A stretch of 64,000 bases of DNA from Leptobacterium flavescens (GTDB lineage: Bacteria > Bacteroidota > Bacteroidia > Flavobacteriales > Flavobacteriaceae), in contig NZ_JAABOO010000002.1 of assembly GCF_010671605.1 (NCBI RefSeq), positions 806,001 to 870,000 of the forward strand. The letters are read 5' to 3'. The position numbers and the translations under genes are program-made. The stretch's first letter is position 1, and the number at the start of each line of letters is the position of its first letter. Under the pieces are notes generated by a model. The model ran no database searches and was not told the DNA's origin. It worked only from the letters and a program-made list of their open reading frames with translations. Positions 20,294 to 29,975 of the stretch are shown here, piece by piece.

Positions 20294-20324
20294 CAAATGT
20301 AATTTATTTAGCCTTTTCTTCAAA
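20294..20324 (-). promoter_or_regulatory. Promoter of tRNA-His (TTTG-N19-TACATTTG)
   Basis: On the minus strand TTTG (20321-20324) and TACATTTG (20294-20301) are exactly 19 bases apart, a full match to the Bacteroidota sigma-A consensus. The tRNA 5' end follows 17 bases after the -7 box. The rest of the 20277-20442 gap shows no gene. Confidence 0.82.
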
Positions 20325-20442
20325 GGATTTTGGCGAATATTTTATCTTCTTTTTCCAGTGGAAAGAACAGCTTTTTACTCTTGTCTTCTCCTTCCCCTGA
20401 AAATAAACAAATTAGGTTTTTCCCAACAGGAAAACCTTTTTA

Positions 20443-21162
20443 TTAAATAAGATCGTCCAGGCTGTCTACTGCAACAAAACGTTCTACAGTAAAGCCTTCA
20501 GCATGCTCCTTGCCTATCAGCCTGCCCAGATCGCGGGCCCTGTAACTCACACTGTCTATAAAATTTCGGCTACTGATAGGTGTCTCCGGCTTATCACTGT
20601 TCGGATCGAAGAACTGAGAGCTGTAAGCTAATACGGCTTCCTTTTTCTTTTCTATAAAACCGGTAACATCTACTACAAAATCGGGCTCCAGGTTTTTCCA
20701 TTGTATATAGTGATACACATGTTTGGGCCTCCAGGCTTCCTGTACTTCCCCGCTTTCCGATCGGGTCTCTATTTTGATCAGTCCACTCAGGAAACAGGCA
20801 TCACTTACCAGTTTACTTCCCCTTCCGTGATCTATATGCCTGTCGTCTATTGCGTTGCACAGAACGATATCCGGTCTGTATTTACGTATCATTTTAATGA
20901 TCTCCAGCTGATGCGCTTTATCGTTGGAAAAGAAACCATCGGCAAACCCAAGGTTTTCCCTGGCTACCACTCCCAGGATCCCGGCAGCTATTTTTGCTTC
21001 CTCATCCCTGAGTTCGGCAGATCCTCTGGTTCCCAGCTCTCCGCGGGTCAGATCTATAATTCCTACTTTTTTACCGTTTGCAATTTCCTTGGCAATGGTT
21101 GCACCACATCCCAGTTCAACATCATCGGGATGAGCCCCTATGGCGAGTATATCTAATTTCAT
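20443..21162 (-). CDS. bshB1: Bacillithiol biosynthesis deacetylase BshB1
   Basis: The 239-residue LmbE-like protein has the zinc motif AHPDD (His11, Asp13, Asp14) followed by ELGCGATIAKE, and HIDHGRG near 115, the exact pattern of BshB1. It deacetylates N-acetylglucosaminyl-malate to glucosaminyl-malate in the cytosol, the second step of bacillithiol synthesis. BshA and BshC are not in the window. A trans-sulfuration enzyme gene lies 63 bases upstream on the same strand, which could supply the cysteine that BshC adds. A minus-strand CAAAAATA complement (TATTTTTG, 21208-21215) may be its own -7 box. Confidence 0.95.
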   Translation of the reverse strand: MKLDILAIGAHPDDVELGCGATIAKEIANGKKVGIIDLTRGELGTRGSAELRDEEAKIAAGILGVVARENLGFADGFFSNDKAHQLEIIKMIRKYRPDIVLCNAIDDRHIDHGRGSKLVSDACFLSGLIKIETRSESGEVQEAWRPKHVYHYIQWKNLEPDFVVDVTGFIEKKKEAVLAYSSQFFDPNSDKPETPISSRNFIDSVSYRARDLGRLIGKEHAEGFTVERFVAVDSLDDLI

Positions 21163-21207
21163 TTATCTTTTAATATATGGTAAGGTTAAAGTGAGTCGGT
21201 TTGTTTG

Positions 21208-21215
21208 CAAAAATA
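21208..21215 (-). promoter_or_regulatory. Putative -7 box for bshB1
   Basis: Minus strand TATTTTTG matches TAnnTTTG 46 bases before the bshB1 start, within the 63-base gap after the trans-sulfuration gene. No good -33 box is seen. Confidence 0.35.
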
Positions 21216-21225
21216 TTTCAAAAAA

Positions 21226-22395
21226 TTAACTTACAACTTCAACTTTCGACTTAACATTTTCAATGGCCTGGTCTATATCTTCCATCAGGTCCTTAACATC
21301 TTCGATGCCCAGGGAGAATCTGATGAGGCCGTCCTTTATTCCTTGCTTCTCTCTTTCTTCAGGGGTCAGAAGCGCGTGAGAGGTAAGTGTCGGAGATAAG
21401 ATAGTACTTTCTACTCCCGCCAGGCTCATTACCGGCTTGATCAGTTTAAGGGATTTCTGGAATTCGGAAACATCCAGGCCGTCTTTTAATTCAAAAGACA
21501 GCATACCTCCAAAGCCTCTCATTTGCGATTTTGCCAGTTCATGATCCGGGTGTGATTTAAGTCCGGGATAATACACCTTCTCCACATCGCTGTGTTTAGC
21601 CAGGAACTTAGCCATTTTCTTGGCATTCTTATTCTGTGCTTTTACTCGTACTCCCAGGGTTTTTATACTTCGTTCCAGCAGCCACACTGTATAGTCGCTC
21701 AGGCTTCCTCCGAAATTCTTGGCCAGCTGAAAGATCCTGTCTATATATTCGGAATTGGAGGCTACGGCTCCGGCCAGAATATCACTATGCCCTCCAAGGT
21801 ATTTGGTAGCACTGTGTAATACGATATCTATACCCAGATCTATCGGGTTCTGGTTTACCGGGCTGGCAAAGGTATTATCGATCATGGAAACCAGATTGTG
21901 CTTTTTAGCCATGGCAGAGATAGCCCTGATATCTGTAATCGTCAGCAAGGGATTGGAAGGGGTCTCTATATAAATGACTTTTGTTTCCGGGCGGATTTCC
22001 CTTTCAAAATCTTCGGGAGCAAAGCCCTCGGTAAAACTGTATTCTATACCGAATTTCTCAAATTCTTCCCTTACCAGATTAATGGTCCCACCATAAAGGG
22101 TGTTCTGGAAAACCACGTGGTCTCCTTTTCTCAAAAAAGCAAACAGGGCACTGCTTATCGCCGCCATTCCGCTTCCGAAGATCAAAGCATCCTCGGCATG
22201 TTCCAGAGCTGCGATCTTTCTGCACAATGCCTGTTGGTTAGGCGTATTGAAATATCTCGGGTAACGTTTCTCGTCAATATCTTCAAACACATAGGCTGTA
22301 GACATATAAAGGGGTGAGACTGCGCCTCCGAACCTCTTGTCTTCTACTTCTCCCGTATGTGTACAAACTGTATTTAATCCTGGTCTCTTTTTCAT
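21226..22395 (-). CDS. Trans-sulfuration PLP enzyme (cystathionine gamma-synthase/beta-lyase family)
   Basis: The 389-residue protein is a Cys/Met-metabolism PLP enzyme. The Schiff-base lysine is Lys198 in HSATKYLGGHSD, with the phosphate-binding GSGMAAISS at 75-83 and MIDNTFASP at 171-179. SLAGVESTI near 330 is the family's substrate-side segment. Sequence alone does not separate cystathionine gamma-synthase, beta-lyase, gamma-lyase or O-acetylhomoserine sulfhydrylase. It sits upstream of bshB1, consistent with a cysteine-supplying role, by inference. Cytosolic tetramer in known relatives. Confidence 0.9.
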   Translation of the reverse strand: MKKRPGLNTVCTHTGEVEDKRFGGAVSPLYMSTAYVFEDIDEKRYPRYFNTPNQQALCRKIAALEHAEDALIFGSGMAAISSALFAFLRKGDHVVFQNTLYGGTINLVREEFEKFGIEYSFTEGFAPEDFEREIRPETKVIYIETPSNPLLTITDIRAISAMAKKHNLVSMIDNTFASPVNQNPIDLGIDIVLHSATKYLGGHSDILAGAVASNSEYIDRIFQLAKNFGGSLSDYTVWLLERSIKTLGVRVKAQNKNAKKMAKFLAKHSDVEKVYYPGLKSHPDHELAKSQMRGFGGMLSFELKDGLDVSEFQKSLKLIKPVMSLAGVESTILSPTLTSHALLTPEEREKQGIKDGLIRFSLGIEDVKDLMEDIDQAIENVKSKVEVVS

Positions 22396-22485
22396 GTTGA
22401 AAGTATTTTAAATCTAAAATTAATAAAAATTAGATCGTTAATAAGGCGAAAAACAAAATTAGTATGAAATGTGTTTTTAAATAAA

Positions 22486-22512
22486 AAACCCTGACTGTCA
22501 ACGTCAGGGTTT
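22486..22512 (-). terminator. Terminator after the MATE exporter gene
   Basis: AAACCCTGAC and GTCAGGGTTT pair over ten bases around a seven-base loop. On the minus strand a T run follows, 12 bases after the MATE stop codon. Confidence 0.85.
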
Positions 22513-22523
22513 CCATTATATTT

Positions 22524-23936
22524 CTATACCTGTACGGTTTTCCATCTGCCGCGTCTGAACATATAGATCCCTACTACAGTGATCAATACCTCAGCCAGGG
22601 TTATTCCCCAGTAAACGCCTCTGGGCCCTCCGTCCAGCACAACGGCCATCAGGTAGGCAAAAGGTAACTGAAAGATCCAGAAACAGAAAAAGTTAATGAT
22701 GGTGGGGGTTCTTGTATCCCCGGCACCGTTAAATGCCTGAATGATCACCATTCCGTATGCGTAAAAGATATATCCTGCGGCTATGATCTGCAAGCTCAGA
22801 GCACCGTAGGTAATTACCTCCGGTTTACTGCTGAACAGGCCGATAATAAAATGCGCAAAGAGTAAATATATCAGCGATACGATTGCCATAAAAATGGCAT
22901 TGTACTTTCCTGTTTTCCAAACCGATTGCTCGGCTCTTTCGGGTTGTTTGGCCCCCAGGTTTTGTCCTACCAGGGTTGCAGCGGCATTACTCATTCCCCA
23001 GGATGGCATCATCGTAAACATGATCACCCTGATCGAGATGGTATAACCTGCCAGCACCTCACTTCCAAACTCGGCCATGATACGCATTAAGAACACCCAG
23101 CTTGAGGTTCCGATCAGGAATTGTCCTATTCCACCAAGCGAAACCTTAATGAGATTTAGCATGATCTTGGCCCTGAAAACAATATCCCTGACTCTCAGTT
23201 TTATCCTTCCCCATCCATAGAAAAGAATGAACAGCTGGAATAATACCGCAGATCCCCTTCCTATGGTAGTAGCTATAGCTGCTCCTTCCACACCGAAGGC
23301 AGGAACTGGTCCGAATCCGAAAATAAAGATCGGGTCCAGAATAATATTCAGGGTATTGGAAAATATAAGGGTCCACATGGCAATTGATGCGTCTCCCGCT
23401 CCCCGGAAAATAGCATTGATAAGGAATAAAAGCATAATGGTAATATTCCCTCCGAGCAATACCTGGGTATAGCCGTAACCTTCATCTATAAGATCCTGTT
23501 CTCCTCCCATCAATCCGAGGATCTCTCTTGGGAAAAGGATCCCAATAACACTGATGATCACAGCAATCCCGACTCCGAGAAAAATTACCTGTACCGCAGC
23601 CTGATTAGCTCCTTTTATATCTTTTTCCCCTACTCTTCTCGCCACTACGGCGGTAGCGGCCATACTTAAGCCGATAGCAACAGCATAGACCAGTGTAAGC
23701 ACCGATTCGGTAAGTCCGATGGTGGCCACTGCATTTACGCTGACCCGTGATACATAGGCTATATCTACCAGTGCAAAAATAGATTCCATCAGCATCTCCA
23801 GGATCATAGGAATGGAGAGCATAAAGATGGCTCTACGGATACTACCACTGGTAAATTCCTGTTCCTTACCGGTTACAGCAATTTTAAAGTATCCTAATAA
23901 CTTTTTAAAAGTGAGTTTTTGTGTCTGTGACGTCAT
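22524..23936 (-). CDS. MATE family efflux transporter
   Basis: The 470-residue protein has the twelve-helix MATE layout in two similar halves. The first half opens with RRAIFMLSIPMILEMLMESI and the half is closed by a hydrophilic loop near residue 235. MATE proteins export cationic drugs or metabolites in exchange for Na or H. The substrate cannot be read from sequence. An extra 28-residue N-terminal extension (TSQTQKLTFKKLLGYF and on) is cytosolic. It is monocistronic with its own terminator. The 219-base stretch upstream (23937-24155) holds only a short hairpin, ATCCGGA with TCCGGAT near 23990. Confidence 0.92.
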   Translation of the reverse strand: MTSQTQKLTFKKLLGYFKIAVTGKEQEFTSGSIRRAIFMLSIPMILEMLMESIFALVDIAYVSRVSVNAVATIGLTESVLTLVYAVAIGLSMAATAVVARRVGEKDIKGANQAAVQVIFLGVGIAVIISVIGILFPREILGLMGGEQDLIDEGYGYTQVLLGGNITIMLLFLINAIFRGAGDASIAMWTLIFSNTLNIILDPIFIFGFGPVPAFGVEGAAIATTIGRGSAVLFQLFILFYGWGRIKLRVRDIVFRAKIMLNLIKVSLGGIGQFLIGTSSWVFLMRIMAEFGSEVLAGYTISIRVIMFTMMPSWGMSNAAATLVGQNLGAKQPERAEQSVWKTGKYNAIFMAIVSLIYLLFAHFIIGLFSSKPEVITYGALSLQIIAAGYIFYAYGMVIIQAFNGAGDTRTPTIINFFCFWIFQLPFAYLMAVVLDGGPRGVYWGITLAEVLITVVGIYMFRRGRWKTVQV

Positions 23937-24155
23937 TATATTTAAGAATTATATATTGTAGAAAAGTTTAAAACAGTCGACTGATCCGGAAAAGCTCCGG
24001 ATTTATGCCAGTATCACGGCCAGTGACGGTATATTTAATATAATTCTCATAACTTCATGATGAAGCAAAGATGAGTCATTTTTTTGACAACTCAAAAAAG
24101 ATATTTAAAAAAAATTGGAATTGTCCTAAGGAGTTGCCGGCGCAATTCCCTTATT

Positions 24156-25430
24156 TTAAAAGAATTGACCTATTCCGAATACCAGACCGCTATCTCCGTT
24201 ATCGGTTATCCCGAAACCGTAATCAAGCCTGATCACCGCATTAAAAATACGTTTGTGAATAAATCTTACTCCTATTCCCGGGTTGACACGAAGGGTGCTT
24301 CCATCGATCAATTCGCTCAGGTCGCGGTTAGGATTTCTCCAGGTACTCGCATCTACAAAAACATTCCCCTGAAATACAAACCATCCTTTTTCATAGAAGG
24401 TATGCCTGTATTCGGTATTGAGGATCAGGGCTGCGGTTCCCCTGTCCTGAATATTTCCGGAACCTCTTATGTTCAGGTTGTTATCTACTACAAAAGGTGC
24501 AAAGGCCGATTCGGTATTAGATGCGTACAGAGCCTGTGTTCTCGTAGCCCAGTTACCTTTCTGCCCTATTTTGGCAAAGTACTGGAACTCTGTTGTTCCT
24601 ATAAAGGAACTGTTCAGTAATTCGTTCGGATTGTTTATGTATTGAGCAGTGGTCTTCACCCTTACCCCGGTTATATACTGATATACAATATCCACATTGG
24701 CATATTCATATAGGGCGCGGTAGGCCAGCTGACTGGATCTGGCAGTAAGAGGTACATCAGGGCTGGTAGCTCCTTCCAGGAATTCATAATCCTCATCGGT
24801 ATAATTGATCCCAAGCTCTGCCCTGTGATGGAAATCAAAATTATAAAGCAGCTTGGCTTCATAATTCTTGTTCTCGTATTTATAATTAGCCTCCGAATCA
24901 TTAAAGAAGATCGGTTCGAAGGTCGTATTGTTCTTGTGGTTAAAGGATACTCCCAGTTTATCACTAAACAGGTAAGGAGCCTCCCAGTATCCTCCATAGG
25001 AGTTAAATACATCTCTCAGGAAGAAACCTCCGGTGGTAATGTTTTGTCCGAAGAGGTTGAATTCAAAAATGGCCACCCTAAAGGCTACATCCCCGTTATT
25101 TGCCGTAAAGATATTCAGCCCCGGAATGATGGTGAAGTTCTCTTCTATTCTATAAGTAACTATATATTCTCCATTTTCCTTATGAGTGATCTCATAATCG
25201 GCATAAGCGGTCGATGCCAGCCTCTTTAAACGCTCAATATCTTCAGCAATGGCTACCGTATCCAGTTCCTGTCCTGCTTCTACTCTGGCAATTTTCCGGA
25301 TCAGGGATTCTTTGGTCTTTTTCAGCCCCTCTATCTTAAGTTCTGATATTATTTTTGGGTTTCCGGTCGTATTTTGCGCCATACTAACAGATGTTATCAG
25401 CAGGAAAGCCGATAGTAAAATTGATCTCAT
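24156..25430 (-). CDS. Omp85/BamA-TamA family outer-membrane protein, short form
   Basis: The 424-residue protein has a signal peptide (ending SMAQ) and one POTRA-like domain (about 25-100, IISELKIEGLKKTKESLIRK and a YIVTYRIEEN strand). A beta-barrel of about 300 residues follows, ending in a strand with terminal Phe (FGIGQFF). The loop-6 signature is present as NIRGSGN near 325. With a single POTRA it is too short for BamA; it is more like a TamA- or patatin-associated two-partner type. It lies three bases after a lipoprotein gene on the same strand, so the two are likely partners. Substrate unknown. Confidence 0.8.
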   Translation of the reverse strand: MRSILLSAFLLITSVSMAQNTTGNPKIISELKIEGLKKTKESLIRKIARVEAGQELDTVAIAEDIERLKRLASTAYADYEITHKENGEYIVTYRIEENFTIIPGLNIFTANNGDVAFRVAIFEFNLFGQNITTGGFFLRDVFNSYGGYWEAPYLFSDKLGVSFNHKNNTTFEPIFFNDSEANYKYENKNYEAKLLYNFDFHHRAELGINYTDEDYEFLEGATSPDVPLTARSSQLAYRALYEYANVDIVYQYITGVRVKTTAQYINNPNELLNSSFIGTTEFQYFAKIGQKGNWATRTQALYASNTESAFAPFVVDNNLNIRGSGNIQDRGTAALILNTEYRHTFYEKGWFVFQGNVFVDASTWRNPNRDLSELIDGSTLRVNPGIGVRFIHKRIFNAVIRLDYGFGITDNGDSGLVFGIGQFF

Positions 25431-25433
25431 ATT

Positions 25434-26186
25434 TTAAGGAATAAAACTTTTTTGAATAAATAGATTCACCCAATTGTCTTCGCTGACTCCCATCAGTGTA
25501 AAACCGTATGGGACACCGGCAGACAAAGCAGGTGGTAATTCTGTAGTTATATTAAGGACTACGTTATCCAGCACGTAGTATTGAAAATTCCGTTCAAAAG
25601 TATAAGTTCCCGAAAGAAAGTCCTCCTCATCGGTAGAAACCACCTGGAAATAAATAGCATTCTCCTCTACCGCACCATCTTCCCATTCAAAAACCGGCAT
25701 GGAGGGCACGGAACTGTCTATGGCAACTTCATCTGTAAATTCTGTGGGAATGGTTTTATGTTTTAATCTGATTGGATTGGATAACTGAAGCACATCTCCC
25801 TCAAAAAAGCTAATAATGATCCATTTTTCCTCTTCGGTGGTCCTGGTGAATTTCTTCAGGTAACCGTTGAAAAAATCTTCAGCGGGAAGGTCTATCTGCG
25901 TGTAATTCTCATAATCGTCTTTATCCACTTCTGCGTTTTCGGTTTCGTAAAAGCGGATATCCCGAACTCCTTCTCTGGGATATACATATGCGATAATTTG
26001 ATTTGCATCCTCATCAGAGCCCGAAGCACAGGCAATTACATTATCTATTTCAATCTGATTGTTAGCTACGAGATTAGCGAGATTACCATCATCTACAAAA
26101 ACGGAAGAATTATCCTCGGAGTTGCAGGATACAAACACCAGCATAGCGCATAGCAAGAACAAGCTGCCGATGTATTTCTTTCTCAT
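25434..26186 (-). CDS. Lipoprotein of unknown function, partner of the Omp85-like protein
   Basis: The 250-residue protein has a lipobox FVSC (Cys21) followed by an acidic NSEDNSSVFVDD tether. I do not recognise a named domain. The body is acidic and beta-rich, with one free Cys53 in IACASG. It lies three bases before the Omp85-like gene and probably forms a translationally coupled pair, suggesting an outer-membrane accessory subunit. This is inference from gene order alone. Confidence 0.7.
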   Translation of the reverse strand: MRKKYIGSLFLLCAMLVFVSCNSEDNSSVFVDDGNLANLVANNQIEIDNVIACASGSDEDANQIIAYVYPREGVRDIRFYETENAEVDKDDYENYTQIDLPAEDFFNGYLKKFTRTTEEEKWIIISFFEGDVLQLSNPIRLKHKTIPTEFTDEVAIDSSVPSMPVFEWEDGAVEENAIYFQVVSTDEEDFLSGTYTFERNFQYYVLDNVVLNITTELPPALSAGVPYGFTLMGVSEDNWVNLFIQKSFIP

Positions 26187-26283
26187 TTTTTTAGGTTCTT
26201 TTCCAAGAAGTCGTGAAAAACCGCCACAACTTTCAGAAAACCTTAAAGAAATGCAATTAAAAATATGTTAAGGGTAAGACTGT

Positions 26284-29200
26284 TTAAGCCTTTGCATAGT
26301 GCTTTTTATATCTCCAGAAACTCAATGCTCCCAATATAAACACCACTACTACAGAGTAATACACAAAGTTCGGAGTGATAATTTTTTCCCCGCTGGCATA
26401 ACTGTGCAATCCTGTGAGATAAAAGTTAACCCCGAAATAGGTCATCATAATACTTGCGTAGGCAACGATACTAAAGAAGTTGAATATCCATTTTCCTCTC
26501 AGACCAGGTACCAGGCGCATGTGGATCACGAAAGCATAGACCATAATACTTATCAGGGCCCAGGTTTCTTTAGGATCCCATCCCCAGTAACGTCCCCAGC
26601 TTTCATTTGCCCACTGACCTCCAAGGAAGTTCCCTATGGTAAGCATTACAAGTCCTACCGTTAAAGCCAGCTCATTGATCACCGTTAGCTCCTGGATATT
26701 GAGCTCCATTTTCTTCTTATTCTTTTTGGTGGTCATCAGCATCAGCAATAACGACACTACTCCCAGGATCATTCCGAGCGTAAACGGACCATAACTACCT
26801 ACAATTACAGATACGTGTATCATTAACCAGTAACTGTTAAGTACCGGCTGAAGATTGGCAATAGCAGGATCCATCCAGTTCCAGTGTGCAATCATCAGGA
26901 TCATGGAGGTTACAAAGGCCGTTGCCGCAATGGTAAGGTCACTTTTCTTTGCAAAAGCCAGTCCGAGTGCCATGGTGGCCCAGGCAACATATATCATACT
27001 CTCATAGGCATCACTCCAGGGAGCATGGCCCGAAATATACCAACGGGCTATAAGTCCGGCGGTATGCAAAATAAAGAGTACAACAATGGCTATCTTACTG
27101 ATCTTTATCAGCACACCGATAGCTTTACGATCCTTGAATATCTGTATGATAAGGAAAATGAACATCAGAGTTCCCGCATACATATACCAACTGAAAAGCT
27201 TCTTAAAAATATCGTATTTGTTATACAGGATCTCTGCATTTACTTTTTTGTCCGAAGGCAGAACTTCCGATCCGTAGTTCTGCTGGTTTTGTTTGAAGGC
27301 CTCCAGTAATTTATCAGCCTGTTCGTAATTGCCGGAAGCTTTAGCCTGTCTTAAAGACAGCATATAGAATGGCAGGGAACGCTTAATAAAATTACTGTAC
27401 AGAGAGTCTTTCACCTCAAGTTGACCGGCATTAAACTCAACTGCAGACACCCATTTGTTGTTGTCATCTTCCGGCAGAGGAAATATCTTTAATATCTGAC
27501 CTCCCAAAGCCCTGTTCAGCAAGCCCAGTTTCTGATCTGTTTCTTTAAAATCCTTTTGGAACTGGTTAGGGGTATTTGTGGAATATGCCTCCTGCAGATA
27601 AGGTGCCAGTTTATAATTCCCCTGAGCATCGAAGAAATCAATTGCTTTTACATATTTCTGATCCTTATCCACACCGATAAGGCTCCTGATACTATCGTTC
27701 CCCCTTTTCAGGTACATAAAGTCGATATTAAACCAGACTGCCGGATTCTGTATCATGGAAAGGAATACCTGATTGGCATCCATATCCTTGTACACATCGT
27801 TCTTACTGATCTTTCTGAGCAATTCGGATGCGAAGGTATTCACCGGTTTCATTCTTCCGCCGTCATCCTGGATAACAAGAGCTCCGAATTTTGCCGCGTG
27901 TTCCGGTAATACTTTGGTAGTATATAAGACTGAATCTATCTGAGCCGGTGTTGGTAATGCATTATGCACATGCCCGTCATCTTCTGTATGCGCATCGGTT
28001 TGCTGTGCAAGTCCGCTAAATCCGGTAGCAAGAATAAGGATCAGGCTAAGTGCCGATTTTTTTTCTTTGATCTTTTCGAGCATTTTACCCAGATCCCTGA
28101 AGCGGGTCTTCCCATAAAACATAATTCCCATCAGCCCGAGATACAAAAGGAAATATCCGATATACGTGATCCAGGTACCCCAGAAATCGTGATTTACCGA
28201 AAGAACAGTTCCTTTTTCATCGGGTTGAAAAGATGCCTGGAAGAATCTGTATCCCCCGTGATCTAGTACATTGTTCATAAAGATCTCGTAATCGAAAGAG
28301 CGTTCGTCGTTTACAGTAATTTTACTCATAAATGAGGAGTAACCATTTTCGGTTCCCGGATATTTCTCGGCTATAAAGTCGTTTAGTTTAATACTGAATG
28401 GCAATTCCTGACGGATAGAACCGTAGGAAAGGTAGAAATCCAGACCTCCAAGGGCTATATGCCTTGGATCGTTGATGATCCCCTTTCCTCCCAGTAATTT
28501 GATCTGTTCTGTTTGCCCCTGAGTAGTGACATTCAGGATAATGGCATCCTGAGAATTTTTGGTCTTCTGATCTTCCGGAAGTTCTATCACTCCGTAACTT
28601 CCTTTTATCAGGGGTTCCGGAAAAACAAACTGCATTCCGGCCGTATTATAAAGAGATCTGAGCATCAGAGGTTGTACACTGTCCTTAGCGACCGTACCTC
28701 TAAACTGGTCTGCCATTCTCATAAAATCGCCTTCAAAAGGAGATTCTATGGTGTAAATAGAGTCTGTAGTTCTGATATTTATTGCTCCCCGGGTAGGTTT
28801 GTTAAGAGCAAAAAGCACATTGTGAATACTAACGATCTCTCCGTTCTTCAGATAATGATCGTGTCTGTTCCCTCCTCCGGCTTCAACGATCTTAAGATAT
28901 TCATCTCCGTTTTCATCGGGAATGAGTCCCTCATCTGCTCCTTCAATAAAGCCAGCATAGGAGATCGTAAAGTCCTGTTTATTAAAATTGTCATTCCACG
29001 GAAAGTTAGCGCGTATACCTTCCTTACTGACTAATACATCATCTTTGAGTTCCTTTCTTAACGCCTGTCCGTCTATCTCTCCGTCAACCAGCACCGTAAC
29101 ATAGGTCTTTTCGGAAAAGAAATAGCTTTCCGTAGCTCCTTCCCTGATCGGCATAATCCCTTCGTAGCTGATATAACGGGTTACAAAAGCTCCGAGAATA

Positions 29201-29466
29201 ATAAGGATCCAGGAAATATGTAGCAGCAACACTGCCCATTTCTCTTTGCGAAGGAGTTTATACCTCCAGATATTTCCAATAAAATTGATCACAAAAAATA
29301 CCATAATGGCCTCGAACCATTTGGCATTATAGATCCATATTCTGGCAGTTTCCGTACTGTACCAACTTTCGACAAAAGTTCCGAAAGCCATAGCGGTAGC
29401 AAAAACAATAAAGAGGACGGCCATTAATCGGGTAGAAAAAAGAATTTTCTTTATATAATCAGTCAT
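26284..29466 (-). CDS. ccsBA: Cytochrome c biogenesis protein, fused ResB-CcsA (CcsBA)
   Basis: This 1060-residue inner-membrane protein fuses ResB (CcsB) and CcsA, the system II heme exporter and holocytochrome c synthase. The N-terminal part has three helices and a large periplasmic domain, followed by a helix near 440. A second periplasmic stretch of about 300 residues (near 480-760) leads to the CcsA half. The heme-handling WWD motif is visible as WGRYWGWDPKETW near 950. I chose MTDYIKK at 29466 because the upstream 26 codons look non-native and the N-terminal helix starts just after it. It lies 95 bases downstream of the globin gene on the same strand. Confidence 0.93.
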   Translation of the reverse strand: MTDYIKKILFSTRLMAVLFIVFATAMAFGTFVESWYSTETARIWIYNAKWFEAIMVFFVINFIGNIWRYKLLRKEKWAVLLLHISWILIILGAFVTRYISYEGIMPIREGATESYFFSEKTYVTVLVDGEIDGQALRKELKDDVLVSKEGIRANFPWNDNFNKQDFTISYAGFIEGADEGLIPDENGDEYLKIVEAGGGNRHDHYLKNGEIVSIHNVLFALNKPTRGAINIRTTDSIYTIESPFEGDFMRMADQFRGTVAKDSVQPLMLRSLYNTAGMQFVFPEPLIKGSYGVIELPEDQKTKNSQDAIILNVTTQGQTEQIKLLGGKGIINDPRHIALGGLDFYLSYGSIRQELPFSIKLNDFIAEKYPGTENGYSSFMSKITVNDERSFDYEIFMNNVLDHGGYRFFQASFQPDEKGTVLSVNHDFWGTWITYIGYFLLYLGLMGIMFYGKTRFRDLGKMLEKIKEKKSALSLILILATGFSGLAQQTDAHTEDDGHVHNALPTPAQIDSVLYTTKVLPEHAAKFGALVIQDDGGRMKPVNTFASELLRKISKNDVYKDMDANQVFLSMIQNPAVWFNIDFMYLKRGNDSIRSLIGVDKDQKYVKAIDFFDAQGNYKLAPYLQEAYSTNTPNQFQKDFKETDQKLGLLNRALGGQILKIFPLPEDDNNKWVSAVEFNAGQLEVKDSLYSNFIKRSLPFYMLSLRQAKASGNYEQADKLLEAFKQNQQNYGSEVLPSDKKVNAEILYNKYDIFKKLFSWYMYAGTLMFIFLIIQIFKDRKAIGVLIKISKIAIVVLFILHTAGLIARWYISGHAPWSDAYESMIYVAWATMALGLAFAKKSDLTIAATAFVTSMILMIAHWNWMDPAIANLQPVLNSYWLMIHVSVIVGSYGPFTLGMILGVVSLLLMLMTTKKNKKKMELNIQELTVINELALTVGLVMLTIGNFLGGQWANESWGRYWGWDPKETWALISIMVYAFVIHMRLVPGLRGKWIFNFFSIVAYASIMMTYFGVNFYLTGLHSYASGEKIITPNFVYYSVVVVFILGALSFWRYKKHYAKA

Positions 29467-29561
29467 TGTAGATAAAGACTTTACGGTGTGAATTTCAGTC
29501 TGCAAAATTACGGTCTTTTTGGCAAAATTCACCTTTATTAACAATCTTTTTTCATCTGTAG

Positions 29562-29975
29562 CTATTCTGTCTTTTCTCCGTTTTTCGAACTTCGGGATTT
29601 AAACATCTGCAGATACATAAAACTTCCCATGTTCCGGGCCCTTGCCTTTGCCTTTTCTGTATTCTCTCCTTCAAATAATTCATCCAGTGTCTGAAACCAA
29701 TGATTCAGCCATATTCCGAAATGATATTCGGATATCTTATGGTCATGAGCAGTATCTACTTCCTGGTGTTTTTGCAGCGGGTTTCCTTTAAATTTCTTCA
29801 CAAAGAAGAGATTGGTCTCCCAAAAATCGGTAAGACGTTCAAAATGACTTTCCCAGTCATGTATATGCTTGTTAAAAAAAGGGCCCAATAGTTCGTCCTT
29901 TCTTATTCTTCCGTAGAAAGTGGTGATAAGAAGAAAAACATCTTCCCTGCTTTTAATGTCTTTTTTAATACTCAT
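29562..29975 (-). CDS. Group III truncated hemoglobin
   Basis: The 137-residue protein matches group III truncated hemoglobins: FYGRIRKDELLGPFF at the start (B/C helices) and HFGIWLNHWF near 80, which includes the proximal histidine and the Trp of the group. Group III globins are linked to nitric oxide or oxygen chemistry, but their function is little known. Its ATG overlaps the TGA of the small membrane-protein gene by four bases (ATGA), so the two are translationally coupled and regulated together. A divergent Crp/Fnr regulator lies upstream. Confidence 0.9.
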   Translation of the reverse strand: MSIKKDIKSREDVFLLITTFYGRIRKDELLGPFFNKHIHDWESHFERLTDFWETNLFFVKKFKGNPLQKHQEVDTAHDHKISEYHFGIWLNHWFQTLDELFEGENTEKAKARARNMGSFMYLQMFKSRSSKNGEKTE

